50,021 nt of DNA from RGIG3009 sp045595445 (GTDB lineage: Bacteria > Bacillota > Clostridia > Oscillospirales > Acutalibacteraceae), in assembly GCA_045595445.1 (NCBI GenBank), contig JAZOAK010000065.1, forward strand, positions 1 to 50,021, read 5' to 3'. Positions within the stretch are counted from its first letter, which is position 1. Every line of letters begins with the position of its first letter. Both the position numbers and the translations under genes were made by a program. The notes below the pieces were generated by a model. The model was not told where the DNA came from, made no database searches, and saw only the letters and a program-made list of their open reading frames with translations. Positions 1 through 7,336 of this stretch are shown here, piece by piece.

Positions 1-53
1 ACAAGTACTGCCGCTTCTGCCGCAAGCACACTGTGCACAGAGAAACCAAGTAA
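1..53 (+). CDS. rpmG: 50S ribosomal protein L33 (C-terminal end, cut by window edge)
   Basis: Only the last 16 codons are present, beginning in frame at base 3 and ending with TAA at 51-53. The peptide reads KYCRFCRKHTVHRETK. It keeps the second CxxC pair (CRFC) of a zinc-binding L33 and the usual basic HTVHRETK tail. It sits 23 bases before secE, the standard rpmG-secE-nusG order. The 5' part lies outside the window. Confidence 0.93.
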   Translation, partial: KYCRFCRKHTVHRETK

Positions 54-76
54 GCAACGGAAGGAGAAAACAAGCG

Positions 77-520
77 ATGGTATTTTGGGGATTTATTTTG
101 GCGGTGGCCGGTTTGCTCACCGTTCTCGTGTCTTTCCTCAGCAGCTTGAACATCTTTTCCGACATGAGCGCTCTTGGTTTCGGCGCATGGATCAGCCGTT
201 TCTTCGCGTCGGAGTTTTTAACCGGCAAAAAGATCGCGTTTTTTATCGCGGTCGCTCTGTTCGTTATCGGTGTTATCTGCTTCTTTGTCGGTCGCGCTCG
301 CGCGAAGAAAACCGGCGAAGCGGATGCCAAAGCGGATAAGAGCGTTAAGTTTCTGCGCGATTTGAAAGGCGAGTTCAAGAAGATTACTTGGCCGACCTTC
401 CCCGCAGTTGTGCGCAACACCGGTGTTACATTGGTATTGTGCATCATTCTCGGACTCATCATTTGCGTGATTGATCTTGGTCTTGGTGCCCTGATTGATC
501 TGTTGCTTTCGTTGGGGTGA
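77..520 (+). CDS. secE: Preprotein translocase subunit SecE (long, three-TM form)
   Basis: SecE clamps SecY in the SecYEG protein-conducting channel of the cytoplasmic membrane. The conserved core is in the C-terminal third: an amphipathic helix with KGEFKKITWPT (about residues 94-105), then a transmembrane helix at about 112-145. Two more hydrophobic helices precede it, at about residues 3-25 and 54-73. The 147-residue product therefore resembles the three-helix SecE of Proteobacteria more than the roughly 60-residue single-helix form usual in Firmicutes. AAGGAG lies just before the ATG at 77. It stands between rpmG and nusG, 14 bases before nusG. Confidence 0.95.
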   Translation: MVFWGFILAVAGLLTVLVSFLSSLNIFSDMSALGFGAWISRFFASEFLTGKKIAFFIAVALFVIGVICFFVGRARAKKTGEADAKADKSVKFLRDLKGEFKKITWPTFPAVVRNTGVTLVLCIILGLIICVIDLGLGALIDLLLSLG

Positions 521-534
521 TAGGGGGGAGATCC

Positions 535-1056
535 ATGGCTGATGAAGCAAAATGGTATGTCGTTCATACTTATTCCGGTTACGAGAATAAGGTAGCGACT
601 AATCTGGAAAAGATTGTCGAAAACCGCAAACTTCAGGATTGGATCCACGATATTTCCGTTCCTACCGAAACCGTCACTGAAATTAAGGACGGTGTAAAGA
701 AGGAAGTGGAGCGTAAGATCTTCCCGGGCTACGTACTCGTCAAAATGGTGATGAGTGATGAATCGTGGTACGTTGTGCGTAACACGCGCGGTTGTACCGG
801 TTTTGTCGGCCCAAACGGCAAACCCACTCCGTTGACAGAAGAAGAGGTCGCGGCGTTGGGGGTCGAAAAACATCCGATCGAGATCACGTACCAAGTCGGC
901 GATATGGTCAACATCATCGATGGTCCGTTGGAGAACTTCTCCGGCCGTGTGGATGAGATCGATTTGGAGAAGAACAAGGTCCGCGTGACTGTGTCCATGT
1001 TTGGCAGAGAAACACCTGTCGAGTTGGAACTGGATCAAGCGGAAAGTATAGAATAA
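535..1056 (+). CDS. nusG: Transcription termination/antitermination protein NusG
   Basis: NusG binds RNA polymerase to modulate pausing, Rho-dependent termination and transcription-translation coupling. The 173-residue product begins MADEAKWYVVHTYSGYE, the usual start of the NGN domain, and has FPGYVLVKM and VRNTRGCTGFVG further in. The KOW domain follows at about residues 120-170, with VGDMVNIIDGPLENFSG. The ATG at 535 is preferred over a GTG at 517 because GGGGGGAG lies about 5 bases before it and homologues start at this position. It is part of the secE-nusG-rplK-rplA unit. Confidence 0.97.
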   Translation: MADEAKWYVVHTYSGYENKVATNLEKIVENRKLQDWIHDISVPTETVTEIKDGVKKEVERKIFPGYVLVKMVMSDESWYVVRNTRGCTGFVGPNGKPTPLTEEEVAALGVEKHPIEITYQVGDMVNIIDGPLENFSGRVDEIDLEKNKVRVTVSMFGRETPVELELDQAESIE

Positions 1057-1122
1057 TTCCATCATTACAAACGAGGGTACGGGCAAATCGCCCTTTCCTG
1101 TGCGTCGGACACTTTTCCGACT

Positions 1123-1171
1123 GTGGGAGGTATGCCGCATCGTATGATGCAAGAGTATGCCGCCATACCAC
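1123..1171 (+). promoter_or_regulatory. Candidate L1-binding leader element upstream of rplK (23S helix 76 mimic)
   Basis: The rplK leader contains GTGGGAGG at 1123-1130 and ATACCAC at 1165-1171. The outer GTGG and CCAC can pair, leaving GAG and ATA as facing unpaired strands. From memory, the same two strings face each other at the base of the L1 stalk in 23S rRNA (GGUGGGAG ... AUACCACC). L1 is known to repress its own operon by binding such a mimic. A hairpin GCATC-GTAT-GATGC lies inside. The fold and the L1 role are inference. A separate hairpin, GTCGGA/TCCGAC, lies just upstream at 1104-1121. Confidence 0.6.
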
Positions 1172-1193
1172 AATTTTTGGAGGTGCAAGAAAA

Positions 1194-1619
1194 ATGGCTC
1201 AAAAGATCAGCGGGTACATTAAACTGCAAATTCCGGCGGGTAAAGCAACGCCGGCACCCCCTGTTGGCCCTGCGCTTGGTCAACATGGTGTGAACATCAT
1301 GGCTTTTACGAAAGAATTTAACGAGCGCACAAAGAACGATGCAGGTCTCATCATTCCGGTTATTATCACCGTGTATGCGGACCGTTCCTTTACGTTCGTT
1401 ACGAAGACCCCTCCGGCAGCTGTTCTGATCAAGAAGGCTTGCGGCATTGAAACCGCTTCCGGTGTTCCGAACAAGACGAAGGTTGCCAAGATTACCAAGG
1501 AGCAGATCAAGAAGATCGCCGAAACCAAGATGCCTGACCTGAACGCCGCATCCATCGAAGCTGCCATGAGCATGGTAGCGGGTACGGCTCGCAGCATGGG
1601 CGTTGAAGTTGTCGACTAA
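1194..1619 (+). CDS. rplK: 50S ribosomal protein L11
   Basis: L11 folds on the GTPase-associated region of 23S rRNA at the base of the L7/L12 stalk. The 141 residues are full length. The N-terminal domain has IKLQIPAGKATPAPPVGPALGQHGVNIMAF, with the proline-rich linker near residues 20-27. The C-terminal RNA-binding domain has the TPPAAVLIKKACGI and GTARSMGVEV segments. GGAGG precedes the ATG. Its methyltransferase PrmA is encoded in this window at 6409-7332. A 137-base leader with a candidate L1 site separates it from nusG. Confidence 0.98.
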   Translation: MAQKISGYIKLQIPAGKATPAPPVGPALGQHGVNIMAFTKEFNERTKNDAGLIIPVIITVYADRSFTFVTKTPPAAVLIKKACGIETASGVPNKTKVAKITKEQIKKIAETKMPDLNAASIEAAMSMVAGTARSMGVEVVD

Positions 1620-1631
1620 TTTTAATGTTCC

Positions 1632-1670
1632 GGGTGGGAGGAACCACTGTAAATTCCGATTTTACCACTC
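1632..1670 (+). promoter_or_regulatory. Second candidate L1-binding element, upstream of rplA
   Basis: The rplK-rplA spacer repeats the motif of the rplK leader. GGGTGG at 1632-1637 can pair with CCACTC at 1665-1670, and GAGG follows the 5' arm while TTTTA precedes the 3' arm. This gives the GTGGGAGG ... TACCAC signature again, with a shorter, different interior. Two copies with the same conserved ends but unrelated insides argue for selection on the protein-binding end. L1 as the ligand is inferred from 23S rRNA similarity. Confidence 0.6.
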
Positions 1671-1728
1671 ATGCCAACCGCGACGCATCTGTCGTGTGGA
1701 TGGTAACTAACAGGGAGGAAAAAACCTA

Positions 1729-2418
1729 ATGAAACATGGTAAGAAATATGTCGACAGCGCGAAGCTGATCGACCGTGCCACACAGTACGATGTGGCAGAA
1801 GCTCTGGATATTGCCGTAAAGACCGGCAAAGCCAAATTTGACGAGACCGTTGAGGTTCACGTTAAGCTCGGTGTTGACAGCCGTCACGCCGATCAGCAGG
1901 TGCGTGGTGCGGTTGTTTTGCCGCACGGTACCGGTAAAAAATTGCGCGTTCTCGTGTTCGCAAAAGAAGACAAACATCAGGCTGCTTTGGATGCCGGTGC
2001 CGATTATGTCGGTGGCGACGATCTCGTTGCTAAGATCAACGGCGGCTGGATGGATTTCGACGTCGTTATCGCAAGCCCCGACATGATGGGCCTTGTTGGT
2101 CGTTTGGGTAAAGTGCTCGGCCCCCGTGGCTTGATGCCCAACCCGAAGGCCGGTACGGTTACCCCGGACGTTGCAAAAGCGGTTACCGATGCGAAAGCCG
2201 GTAAGATTGAGTACCGTTTGGACAAAACCAACATCATTCACTGCCCGATCGGCAAGGTTTCTTTCGGCGTAGAGAAGTTGCAGGAGAACTTTGAGGCTCT
2301 TCTCGGTGCTATCGTTCGTGCGAAACCTGCCGCTGCGAAGGGTCAGTACATTCGTTCTTGCACGGTCGTGACCACGATGGGCCCCGGCGTCAAGATCAAC
2401 CCGGCTAAAGTCGGCTGA
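1729..2418 (+). CDS. rplA: 50S ribosomal protein L1
   Basis: L1 binds the mobile stalk of 23S rRNA at the ribosomal E site and in many bacteria also represses translation of its own mRNA. The 229-residue length is normal. It has the signature MMGLVGRLGKVLGPRGLMPNPKAGTV at about residues 121-146, and the two-domain order with both chain ends in domain I. GGGAGG lies upstream of the ATG. Both rplK and rplA have an L1-site-like leader, which fits feedback control. The rplJ promoter starts only about 10 bases after the stop codon. Confidence 0.98.
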   Translation: MKHGKKYVDSAKLIDRATQYDVAEALDIAVKTGKAKFDETVEVHVKLGVDSRHADQQVRGAVVLPHGTGKKLRVLVFAKEDKHQAALDAGADYVGGDDLVAKINGGWMDFDVVIASPDMMGLVGRLGKVLGPRGLMPNPKAGTVTPDVAKAVTDAKAGKIEYRLDKTNIIHCPIGKVSFGVEKLQENFEALLGAIVRAKPAAAKGQYIRSCTVVTTMGPGVKINPAKVG

Positions 2419-2428
2419 TAAAAAAAGC

Positions 2429-2457
2429 TTGCATTTTAGCAAAATATCTGTTATACT
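2429..2457 (+). promoter_or_regulatory. Sigma-A promoter for rplJL
   Basis: TTGCAT at 2429-2434 and TATACT at 2452-2457 are separated by 17 bases. Transcription should begin near 2464 and give a leader of about 190 bases. It uncouples rplJL from the upstream rplKA unit. Confidence 0.75.
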
Positions 2458-2463
2458 GACTAT

Positions 2464-2651
2464 TGCTGTTTTCCACAGACAGCGGGTGTGCCTGTAAAAG
2501 GTGCTGAAAGTTGCCCGCCGAGGTTGACGGTAATGCAAGACCTTTCGGGGTCAGTTTGTGTTATCACCACCCTTTCTGTGTAAACGGAAAGGGTGTTTTT
2601 CTTGGAAAAACGGCATGTTATTCATGGTCTGACAGGAGGTGAAATGAAAAT
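2464..2651 (+). promoter_or_regulatory. Ribosomal protein L10 leader (autoregulatory 5' UTR)
   Basis: This is the long structured leader expected before rplJ. It lies between the rplJ promoter and the rplJ Shine-Dalgarno (AGGAGGTG at 2634-2641) and has several short pairing arms, including GACC/GGTC around CTTTCGG. The family is known in Firmicutes: L10, probably as the L10-L12 complex, binds the leader and pushes it towards termination. The attenuator hairpin at 2568-2600 supports this mode here. I assigned it from position and architecture, not from a covariance search. Confidence 0.75.
2568..2600 (+). terminator. Attenuator hairpin in the L10 leader
   Basis: CACCCTTTC at 2568-2576 pairs exactly with GAAAGGGTG at 2587-2595, followed by five T. 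It lies 50 bases before rplJ and inside its transcript, so it is best read as a regulated premature terminator. Confidence 0.8.
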
Positions 2652-3164
2652 ATGCCGAGTGAAAAAGTATTGTTGGAGAAGCAAGAAATCGTTGCCAAAC
2701 TCACCGAAAAGCTGACCGCTGCGAAAGCCGGTGTCGTCGTTGACTATTCCGGTATCACCGTGGCTGAGGATACCATTCTCCGCCGCAAGTTGCGTGAGGC
2801 GGGTGTCGAGTATGCCGTTGTGAAGAACACGCTGCTGGGCCGCGCTGCTGATAATGCCGGTTACGGTGAGATGAAGAGCGTGCTTGAGGGCACCACTGCT
2901 CTTGCCATTTCTGAGACAGACGAACTGGCTGCTGCAAAAGTGTTGTGCGAGTATGCTGAGAAGAACGAAAACTTCAAGGTGAAGGCCGGTTTCTTTGAGG
3001 GGAAGGTTGTTGACCCCGCAACCGTCGAAAGTTTGGCGAAGGTACCTCCGAAAGAGGTATTGTTGTCCATGTTTATTGGCGGACTCAACAACATGGTGGC
3101 CGGTTTGGCCCGTGCGCTCAACGCTGTTGCTGAAAAGCAGGGTGAAGGCGCTGCCGAGGCGTAA
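2652..3164 (+). CDS. rplJ: 50S ribosomal protein L10
   Basis: L10 is the base of the ribosomal stalk: its N-terminal domain binds 23S rRNA and its C-terminal helix carries L7/L12 dimers. The 170 residues include VVVDYSGITVAEDTILRRKLREAGVEYAVVKNTLLGRA (about residues 28-66), the L10 core. An alanine-rich C-terminal helix (MVAGLARALNAVAEKQ) is the L12-binding arm. GGAGG lies about 11 bases before the start. The preceding leader is the L10 autoregulatory element. Confidence 0.97.
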   Translation: MPSEKVLLEKQEIVAKLTEKLTAAKAGVVVDYSGITVAEDTILRRKLREAGVEYAVVKNTLLGRAADNAGYGEMKSVLEGTTALAISETDELAAAKVLCEYAEKNENFKVKAGFFEGKVVDPATVESLAKVPPKEVLLSMFIGGLNNMVAGLARALNAVAEKQGEGAAEA

Positions 3165-3214
3165 AGACGTCTCCTGATTTCAAAAATTATCTAAATAAAA
3201 ACGGAGGTATTATC

Positions 3215-3589
3215 ATGTCTGAAAAAATCACTGCCATGATCGAAGAGATCAAGGCCATGACCGTTCTCGAACTCAACGAGTTGGTCAAAGCTATCGAGGA
3301 AGAATTTGGTGTTTCTGCTGCTGCTCCTGTTGCCGTTATGGCCGGTGGTGCTGCTCCTGCGGCTGCTGCTGAGGAGAAATCTGAGTTTGATGTTGTTTTG
3401 GCTGAAGTCGGCGCGAACAAGATCAACGTTATCAAAGTTGTCCGTGAAGTCACCGGTCTGGGTCTGAAAGAGGCGAAGGATCTGGTTGACGGCGCTCCGA
3501 AGGCTGTTAAAGAAGCTGCCGGTAAGGACGAGGCTGAAGAGATCAAAAAGAAGCTGGAAGAAGCCGGCGCCAAAGTCGAACTCAAATAA
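3215..3589 (+). CDS. rplL: 50S ribosomal protein L7/L12
   Basis: This is the multi-copy stalk protein that recruits translation GTPases. The 124 residues contain an N-terminal dimerisation domain (residues 1-35), an Ala/Gly-rich hinge (about 36-52) and the globular C-terminal domain with KINVIKVVREVTGLGLKEAKDLVDGAPK. It lies 50 bases after rplJ, behind GGAGG, and is closed by a strong terminator. In most Firmicutes rpoB follows; here an MFS transporter does. Confidence 0.98.
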   Translation: MSEKITAMIEEIKAMTVLELNELVKAIEEEFGVSAAAPVAVMAGGAAPAAAAEEKSEFDVVLAEVGANKINVIKVVREVTGLGLKEAKDLVDGAPKAVKEAAGKDEAEEIKKKLEEAGAKVELK

Positions 3590-3609
3590 GTTTGATTTTA
3601 CACAAAAAA

Positions 3610-3637
3610 GCACCATCTGTGGATGGTGCTTTTTTTT
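3610..3637 (+). terminator. Rho-independent terminator after rplL
   Basis: GCACCATC at 3610-3617 pairs with GATGGTGC at 3622-3629, followed by eight T. It closes the ribosomal protein operon. Confidence 0.92.
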
Positions 3638-3656
3638 CGCGTTTAGGGCTTCTCTA

Positions 3657-3685
3657 TTGATAATTTTGTTTGTTTGTGGTACAAT
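3657..3685 (+). promoter_or_regulatory. Sigma-A promoter for the MFS-phosphohexomutase unit
   Basis: TTGATA at 3657-3662 and TACAAT at 3680-3685 have a 17-base spacer. It lies just after the rplL terminator and 22 bases before the GTG start of the transporter. Confidence 0.75.
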
Positions 3686-3707
3686 TATCGCCGACTGGAG
3701 GGATATT

Positions 3708-4919
3708 GTGGTAATTACGATCAAACCGGAAGCACGCAAAGCAATTTCTCTCGGCTCTTTGTGTGCCCTTTCCTATTTAGCGGTATATTTTGCCCGCAAT
3801 ATTTTAAGCGCCGTTTCGCCCGAAATTGTGGAGAAAAATGTGTTCGACAATGAGCAATTGGGCGTATTTTCTTCTTTGTTTTTCATAACTTACGCTCTCG
3901 GTCAACTTATCAACGGCATTATTGGTGATAAGATTAAGGCTAAGCATATGCTTAGCTTCGGTTTATTGCTTTCCGGTACGGCAAGCTTGGTGTTTGCGTT
4001 TGTCACCGATATTCTTATGCTGTCTTATGTTGCCTATGCAATGGTTGGCTTTTTCCTATCGATGATCTACGCACCAATGACCAAGTTGGTTTCTGAAAAC
4101 ACGACCTTGATCTATGCGGAACGCTGCAGCTTAGGTTACACCTTCTCGTCCTTGTTTGGCTCACCGCTCGCCGGCTTGGCGGCGCTGTTTTTGCCGTGGC
4201 AGGGGGGCTTGATTTTGTCCGGTGCCTTGCTCGCGTTGATGGGTGTCGTGTGTCTTATTGTGTTTCGCATTTTTGAACACAAAGGGTATATCAAGTATCA
4301 TCAATATGATCGTCCCAAGCAGGAGGGCGGCAGTTTCCACGTACTGTTTAAGCGCCAGATCGTGCGTTTTACGATAGTATCCTTTGTCACCGGTATCATA
4401 CGTACAGCGGTGGTATTTTGGTTTCCCATTTATTTGGCACAGTATCTGAACTATTCTACGGAAACCTCGGCGATGATATTCACAATCGCCACCCTTGCCA
4501 TTTCCGCATCCGCTTTTTTGGCAATCTTATTACATACGTTGGTGAAACGCAATCTCATCTTAACGGAATTTATCGGGTTTTCGTGTGCCACAATTTGCTT
4601 TTTACTGTTGTTCTTTGTTCGTGTCCCATGGCTTAACGTTATACTGTTATCGTTAGCGATCCTGTCATCGAATACGGCGGCATCTGCCATGTGGAGCATT
4701 TACTGTCCGAGTTTGCGCGACACCGGCGTCGTGTCGTCTGCTACCGGTTTTCTGGATTTTGTCAGTTATATGGCGGCGGCCGTGTCGTCGTCTGTGTTCC
4801 CGCATATCGTTGATCTCATCGGCTGGAACGGTCTGATTTTAGTATGGTTCGGCTTGGTTGCGATCGGTGCGTTGGCGACACTTCCCATTCAAAAACGAAA
4901 GGAATCAGCAACATGTTAA
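3708..4919 (+). CDS. MFS transporter, organophosphate/sugar-phosphate antiporter-like
   Basis: This 403-residue integral membrane protein has about 12 hydrophobic helices and a central cytoplasmic loop near residue 200 (HKGYIKYHQYDRPKQEGG). The first half has YLAVYFARNILSAVSPEIV and YALGQLINGIIGDKIKAKHMLSFGLL, the start and A-motif region seen in the GlpT/UhpC (OPA) branch of the MFS. I infer a phosphorylated sugar or similar anion as substrate; this is not proven by sequence. The GTG at 3708 is chosen because GGAGGG ends 5 bases before it; the open frame extends upstream into rplL, but only as a shadow. Its stop overlaps the start of a phosphohexomutase, suggesting coupled expression and linked sugar-phosphate metabolism. 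Confidence 0.85.
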   Translation: MVITIKPEARKAISLGSLCALSYLAVYFARNILSAVSPEIVEKNVFDNEQLGVFSSLFFITYALGQLINGIIGDKIKAKHMLSFGLLLSGTASLVFAFVTDILMLSYVAYAMVGFFLSMIYAPMTKLVSENTTLIYAERCSLGYTFSSLFGSPLAGLAALFLPWQGGLILSGALLALMGVVCLIVFRIFEHKGYIKYHQYDRPKQEGGSFHVLFKRQIVRFTIVSFVTGIIRTAVVFWFPIYLAQYLNYSTETSAMIFTIATLAISASAFLAILLHTLVKRNLILTEFIGFSCATICFLLLFFVRVPWLNVILLSLAILSSNTAASAMWSIYCPSLRDTGVVSSATGFLDFVSYMAAAVSSSVFPHIVDLIGWNGLILVWFGLVAIGALATLPIQKRKESATC

Positions 4920-6406
4920 ATGAGTATTGGAAACAGTTTAAGAGCGGTACGGATATCCGTGCTGTCGCAATGGATGGGGTTGATGGTGAACACTGCACGC
5001 TTACCGACGAGGTGGTGGAGTGCATCATCGGCGGCTTTGCCTGCTGGCTTTCCGAAAAAGCGGGGAAGCCTTGCGCTGAATTGACTGTTTCAGTTGGCCG
5101 TGACAGCCGTTTATCGGGCCCGCGTATTCGCGATGCCGTTGCCCGCACGTTGAGCGCCGCGGGTGTTCGTGTGCTGGATTGCGGTCTGTCTTCAACACCT
5201 GCGATGTTTATGACGACGATTGATCTTGAATGTGATGGCGCCGTACAGATCACGGCGAGCCACCATCCGTGGAACCGCAACGGATTAAAGTTTTTTTTGC
5301 CGAGCGGCGGTATTGAAGGTAGCGACGTAACGGCGATTTTGGGAAAAGCCCAAGCAGGGGATAAACCTGAACAAAGTACCGGTGTGGTGGAAACAGTACC
5401 CTATATGAAGCAGTATGCTGCACGCTTGCGCGAGTTGATCGTGAAAGAATCCGACAACGGCGAAAAGCCCTTGTCCGGTTTGCATATTGTCGTGGACGCA
5501 GGTAACGGTGCCGGTGGTTTTTATGCGAATGAGGTATTAGCACCGCTCGGAGCCGATATATCCGGCAGTCAGTTTTTGGATCCCGATGGTTCCTTCCCAA
5601 ATCATATTCCCAATCCCGAAAATCCCGACGCCATGGCGTCGGTTTGTGCCGCGGTGAAAGCGGTTCAAGCCGATCTCGGTGTTATCTTTGATACCGATGT
5701 GGACCGTGCCGGATGTGTGGGGGCGGATGGTCGTGAGATCAACCGCAATCGTTTGGTTGCGCTCGCCTCGGCGATTGCTTTGGAAGGAAATAACGGCGGG
5801 ACGGTCGTCACCGATTCCATCACCTCCACCGGACTAAAAGCCTTTATTGAAGATACCCTTGGTGGGGTGCATTGTCGCTTCAAACGCGGATATAAAAACG
5901 TCATCAACGAAGCCCTACGTTTGAACGCGGCGGGAATCAACGCACCGCTTGCAATTGAAACGTCCGGTCATGCTGCGTTGCGGGATAATTATTTTTTGGA
6001 TGATGGGGCCTACCTGAGTACGAAGATCATTATCAAAGCCGTTCAACTTCGCAAGCAAGGCAAGACGTTGAATGCTTTGATCGCTGCTTTACCCGAACCG
6101 GTTGAGGGGCGTGAGATACGGTATACGATTACAGAGCCCGATTTTAAGGTGTACGGAGAACGCGTGTTGTCTGATCTGGAAGCCTATGCTGCTAACAAAG
6201 GGTGGCAAGTTGCAGATGACAGCCGCGAGGGTGTGCGCGTATCCTTTCCGAAAGAAAAGGGCGACGGCTGGTTTTTACTGCGGTTAAGCGTGCATGATCC
6301 GGTTATGCCGCTGAACGTGGAAAGCGATTCCGAGGGCGGTTGCGACGTTATTTTGTCGCAATTAGCGCCGTTTATTGAACAACAAACCGAACTGCGGAGG
6401 AAGTAA
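4913..6406 (+). CDS. Phosphomannomutase/phosphoglucomutase family protein
   Basis: Enzymes of this alpha-D-phosphohexomutase family move phosphate between C1 and C6 of glucose or mannose through a phosphoserine. The product has 497 residues. Visible in order: VGRDSRLSGPRIRDA (about 61-75), the catalytic serine loop TASHHP (114-119, Ser116), the metal-binding DTDVDR (260-265), a sugar-binding ETSGH, and a C-terminal phosphate-binding domain. The loop has His where the commonest form is TASHNP. The ATG at 4913 overlaps the transporter stop; an upstream extension to 4844 lies within the transporter and lacks a ribosome site. Glucose versus mannose preference cannot be read from sequence. Confidence 0.88.
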   Translation: MLNEYWKQFKSGTDIRAVAMDGVDGEHCTLTDEVVECIIGGFACWLSEKAGKPCAELTVSVGRDSRLSGPRIRDAVARTLSAAGVRVLDCGLSSTPAMFMTTIDLECDGAVQITASHHPWNRNGLKFFLPSGGIEGSDVTAILGKAQAGDKPEQSTGVVETVPYMKQYAARLRELIVKESDNGEKPLSGLHIVVDAGNGAGGFYANEVLAPLGADISGSQFLDPDGSFPNHIPNPENPDAMASVCAAVKAVQADLGVIFDTDVDRAGCVGADGREINRNRLVALASAIALEGNNGGTVVTDSITSTGLKAFIEDTLGGVHCRFKRGYKNVINEALRLNAAGINAPLAIETSGHAALRDNYFLDDGAYLSTKIIIKAVQLRKQGKTLNALIAALPEPVEGREIRYTITEPDFKVYGERVLSDLEAYAANKGWQVADDSREGVRVSFPKEKGDGWFLLRLSVHDPVMPLNVESDSEGGCDVILSQLAPFIEQQTELRRK

Positions 6407-6408
6407 GT

Positions 6409-7332
6409 ATGGAATGGACGGAAATTCAAATTCGTGTTCCTACTGCCGATACCGATGAAGCGGCGGCGATTGCCAATATGATCGTGCCGTATGGTATCTA
6501 TATTGAGGATTACAGCGATCTTGAACAAGGGGCACGCGAGATTGCGCATATTGATTTGATTGACGAGGATCTCTTAAAGCGTGATCGCACCGTTACTTGT
6601 ATTCACATTTACATCGACCCGCAGGAAAATCCCACCGAGGCAATTGCCTTTTTGCGCGAACGGTATGCGGCAGTCGGTATTTCCTCTGAGGTGGTTGCCG
6701 GCACAGTGAGTGAGCAGGATTGGGCAAATCAATGGAAGCAGTATTTCAAGCCTTTGCCTATCGGTGATCGTTTGCTGGTCTGTCCCACTTGGGAGAACAC
6801 GGAGAATCCGGACAATCGTTTGGTGCTCTCGATTGATCCCGGTATGGCATTCGGAACGGGCGGTCACGATACCACACGCATGGTGCTGGAAGCGATGCAA
6901 CCGCATTTGACACCCAATAGCGCGGTGCTGGACGTCGGTTGCGGAAGCGGTATTTTATCGATTGCTTCACTGTTGTTCGGCGCTAAGACGGCAACCGGTG
7001 TGGATATTGATGCACTGGCTGTTAAAACGGCCATTGAAAATGGCGAGCTTAACGGTATGCGCGCACCGCGTTATACGATTTTAGAGGGGGATCTGGTCGA
7101 ACAGATCAGCGGCGAATACGACGTTGTGCTTGCAAATATCGTTGCTGACGCGATCAAACTGTTGTCACCGGCTATTCCGAAGTTTTTGAAGTCGAATGGT
7201 ATCTATATTGTCTCCGGAATCATCGCCGAGCGCGGTGACGAGGTGCAGGCTTGCCTTAATGATTGCGGCTTCATGGTGACCGAATGCCACGAGCACGGCG
7301 GATGGCTATGCTTCGTTTGCAGAAAGGATTAA
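6409..7332 (+). CDS. prmA: Ribosomal protein L11 methyltransferase
   Basis: PrmA trimethylates lysines and the N-terminus of L11 using S-adenosylmethionine. The 307-residue product has an N-terminal substrate-recognition domain (EIQIRVPTADTDEAAAIANMI) and a linker with SIDPGMAFGTGGHDTTRM. The SAM-binding domain follows with DVGCGSGILSIASLLFGA (about 175-192) and ANIVADAI (about 243-250). It starts 2 bases after the phosphohexomutase stop, with GGAGG inside the end of that gene, and is followed 4 bases later by rsmE. prmA-rsmE is a widely conserved pair. Confidence 0.96.
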   Translation: MEWTEIQIRVPTADTDEAAAIANMIVPYGIYIEDYSDLEQGAREIAHIDLIDEDLLKRDRTVTCIHIYIDPQENPTEAIAFLRERYAAVGISSEVVAGTVSEQDWANQWKQYFKPLPIGDRLLVCPTWENTENPDNRLVLSIDPGMAFGTGGHDTTRMVLEAMQPHLTPNSAVLDVGCGSGILSIASLLFGAKTATGVDIDALAVKTAIENGELNGMRAPRYTILEGDLVEQISGEYDVVLANIVADAIKLLSPAIPKFLKSNGIYIVSGIIAERGDEVQACLNDCGFMVTECHEHGGWLCFVCRKD

Positions 7333-7336
7333 CGTT

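Noticed and set aside
2468..2476. DnaA-box-like TTTTCCACA in the L10 leader, and TTATCCACT at 38358-38366
   Set aside because: Single near-matches in transcribed structured DNA are expected by chance; only the cluster at 36.4 kb is unusual.
1726..2538. 270-codon open frame antisense to rplA
   Set aside because: It has no ribosome site and no recognisable domain, and it mirrors a fully convincing L1 gene and its leader; codon bias of the true gene explains it.
3486..3707. Upstream extension of the MFS transporter reading frame into rplL
   Set aside because: It crosses rplL, a terminator and the transporter's own promoter; a GTG with a proper ribosome site lies at 3708.
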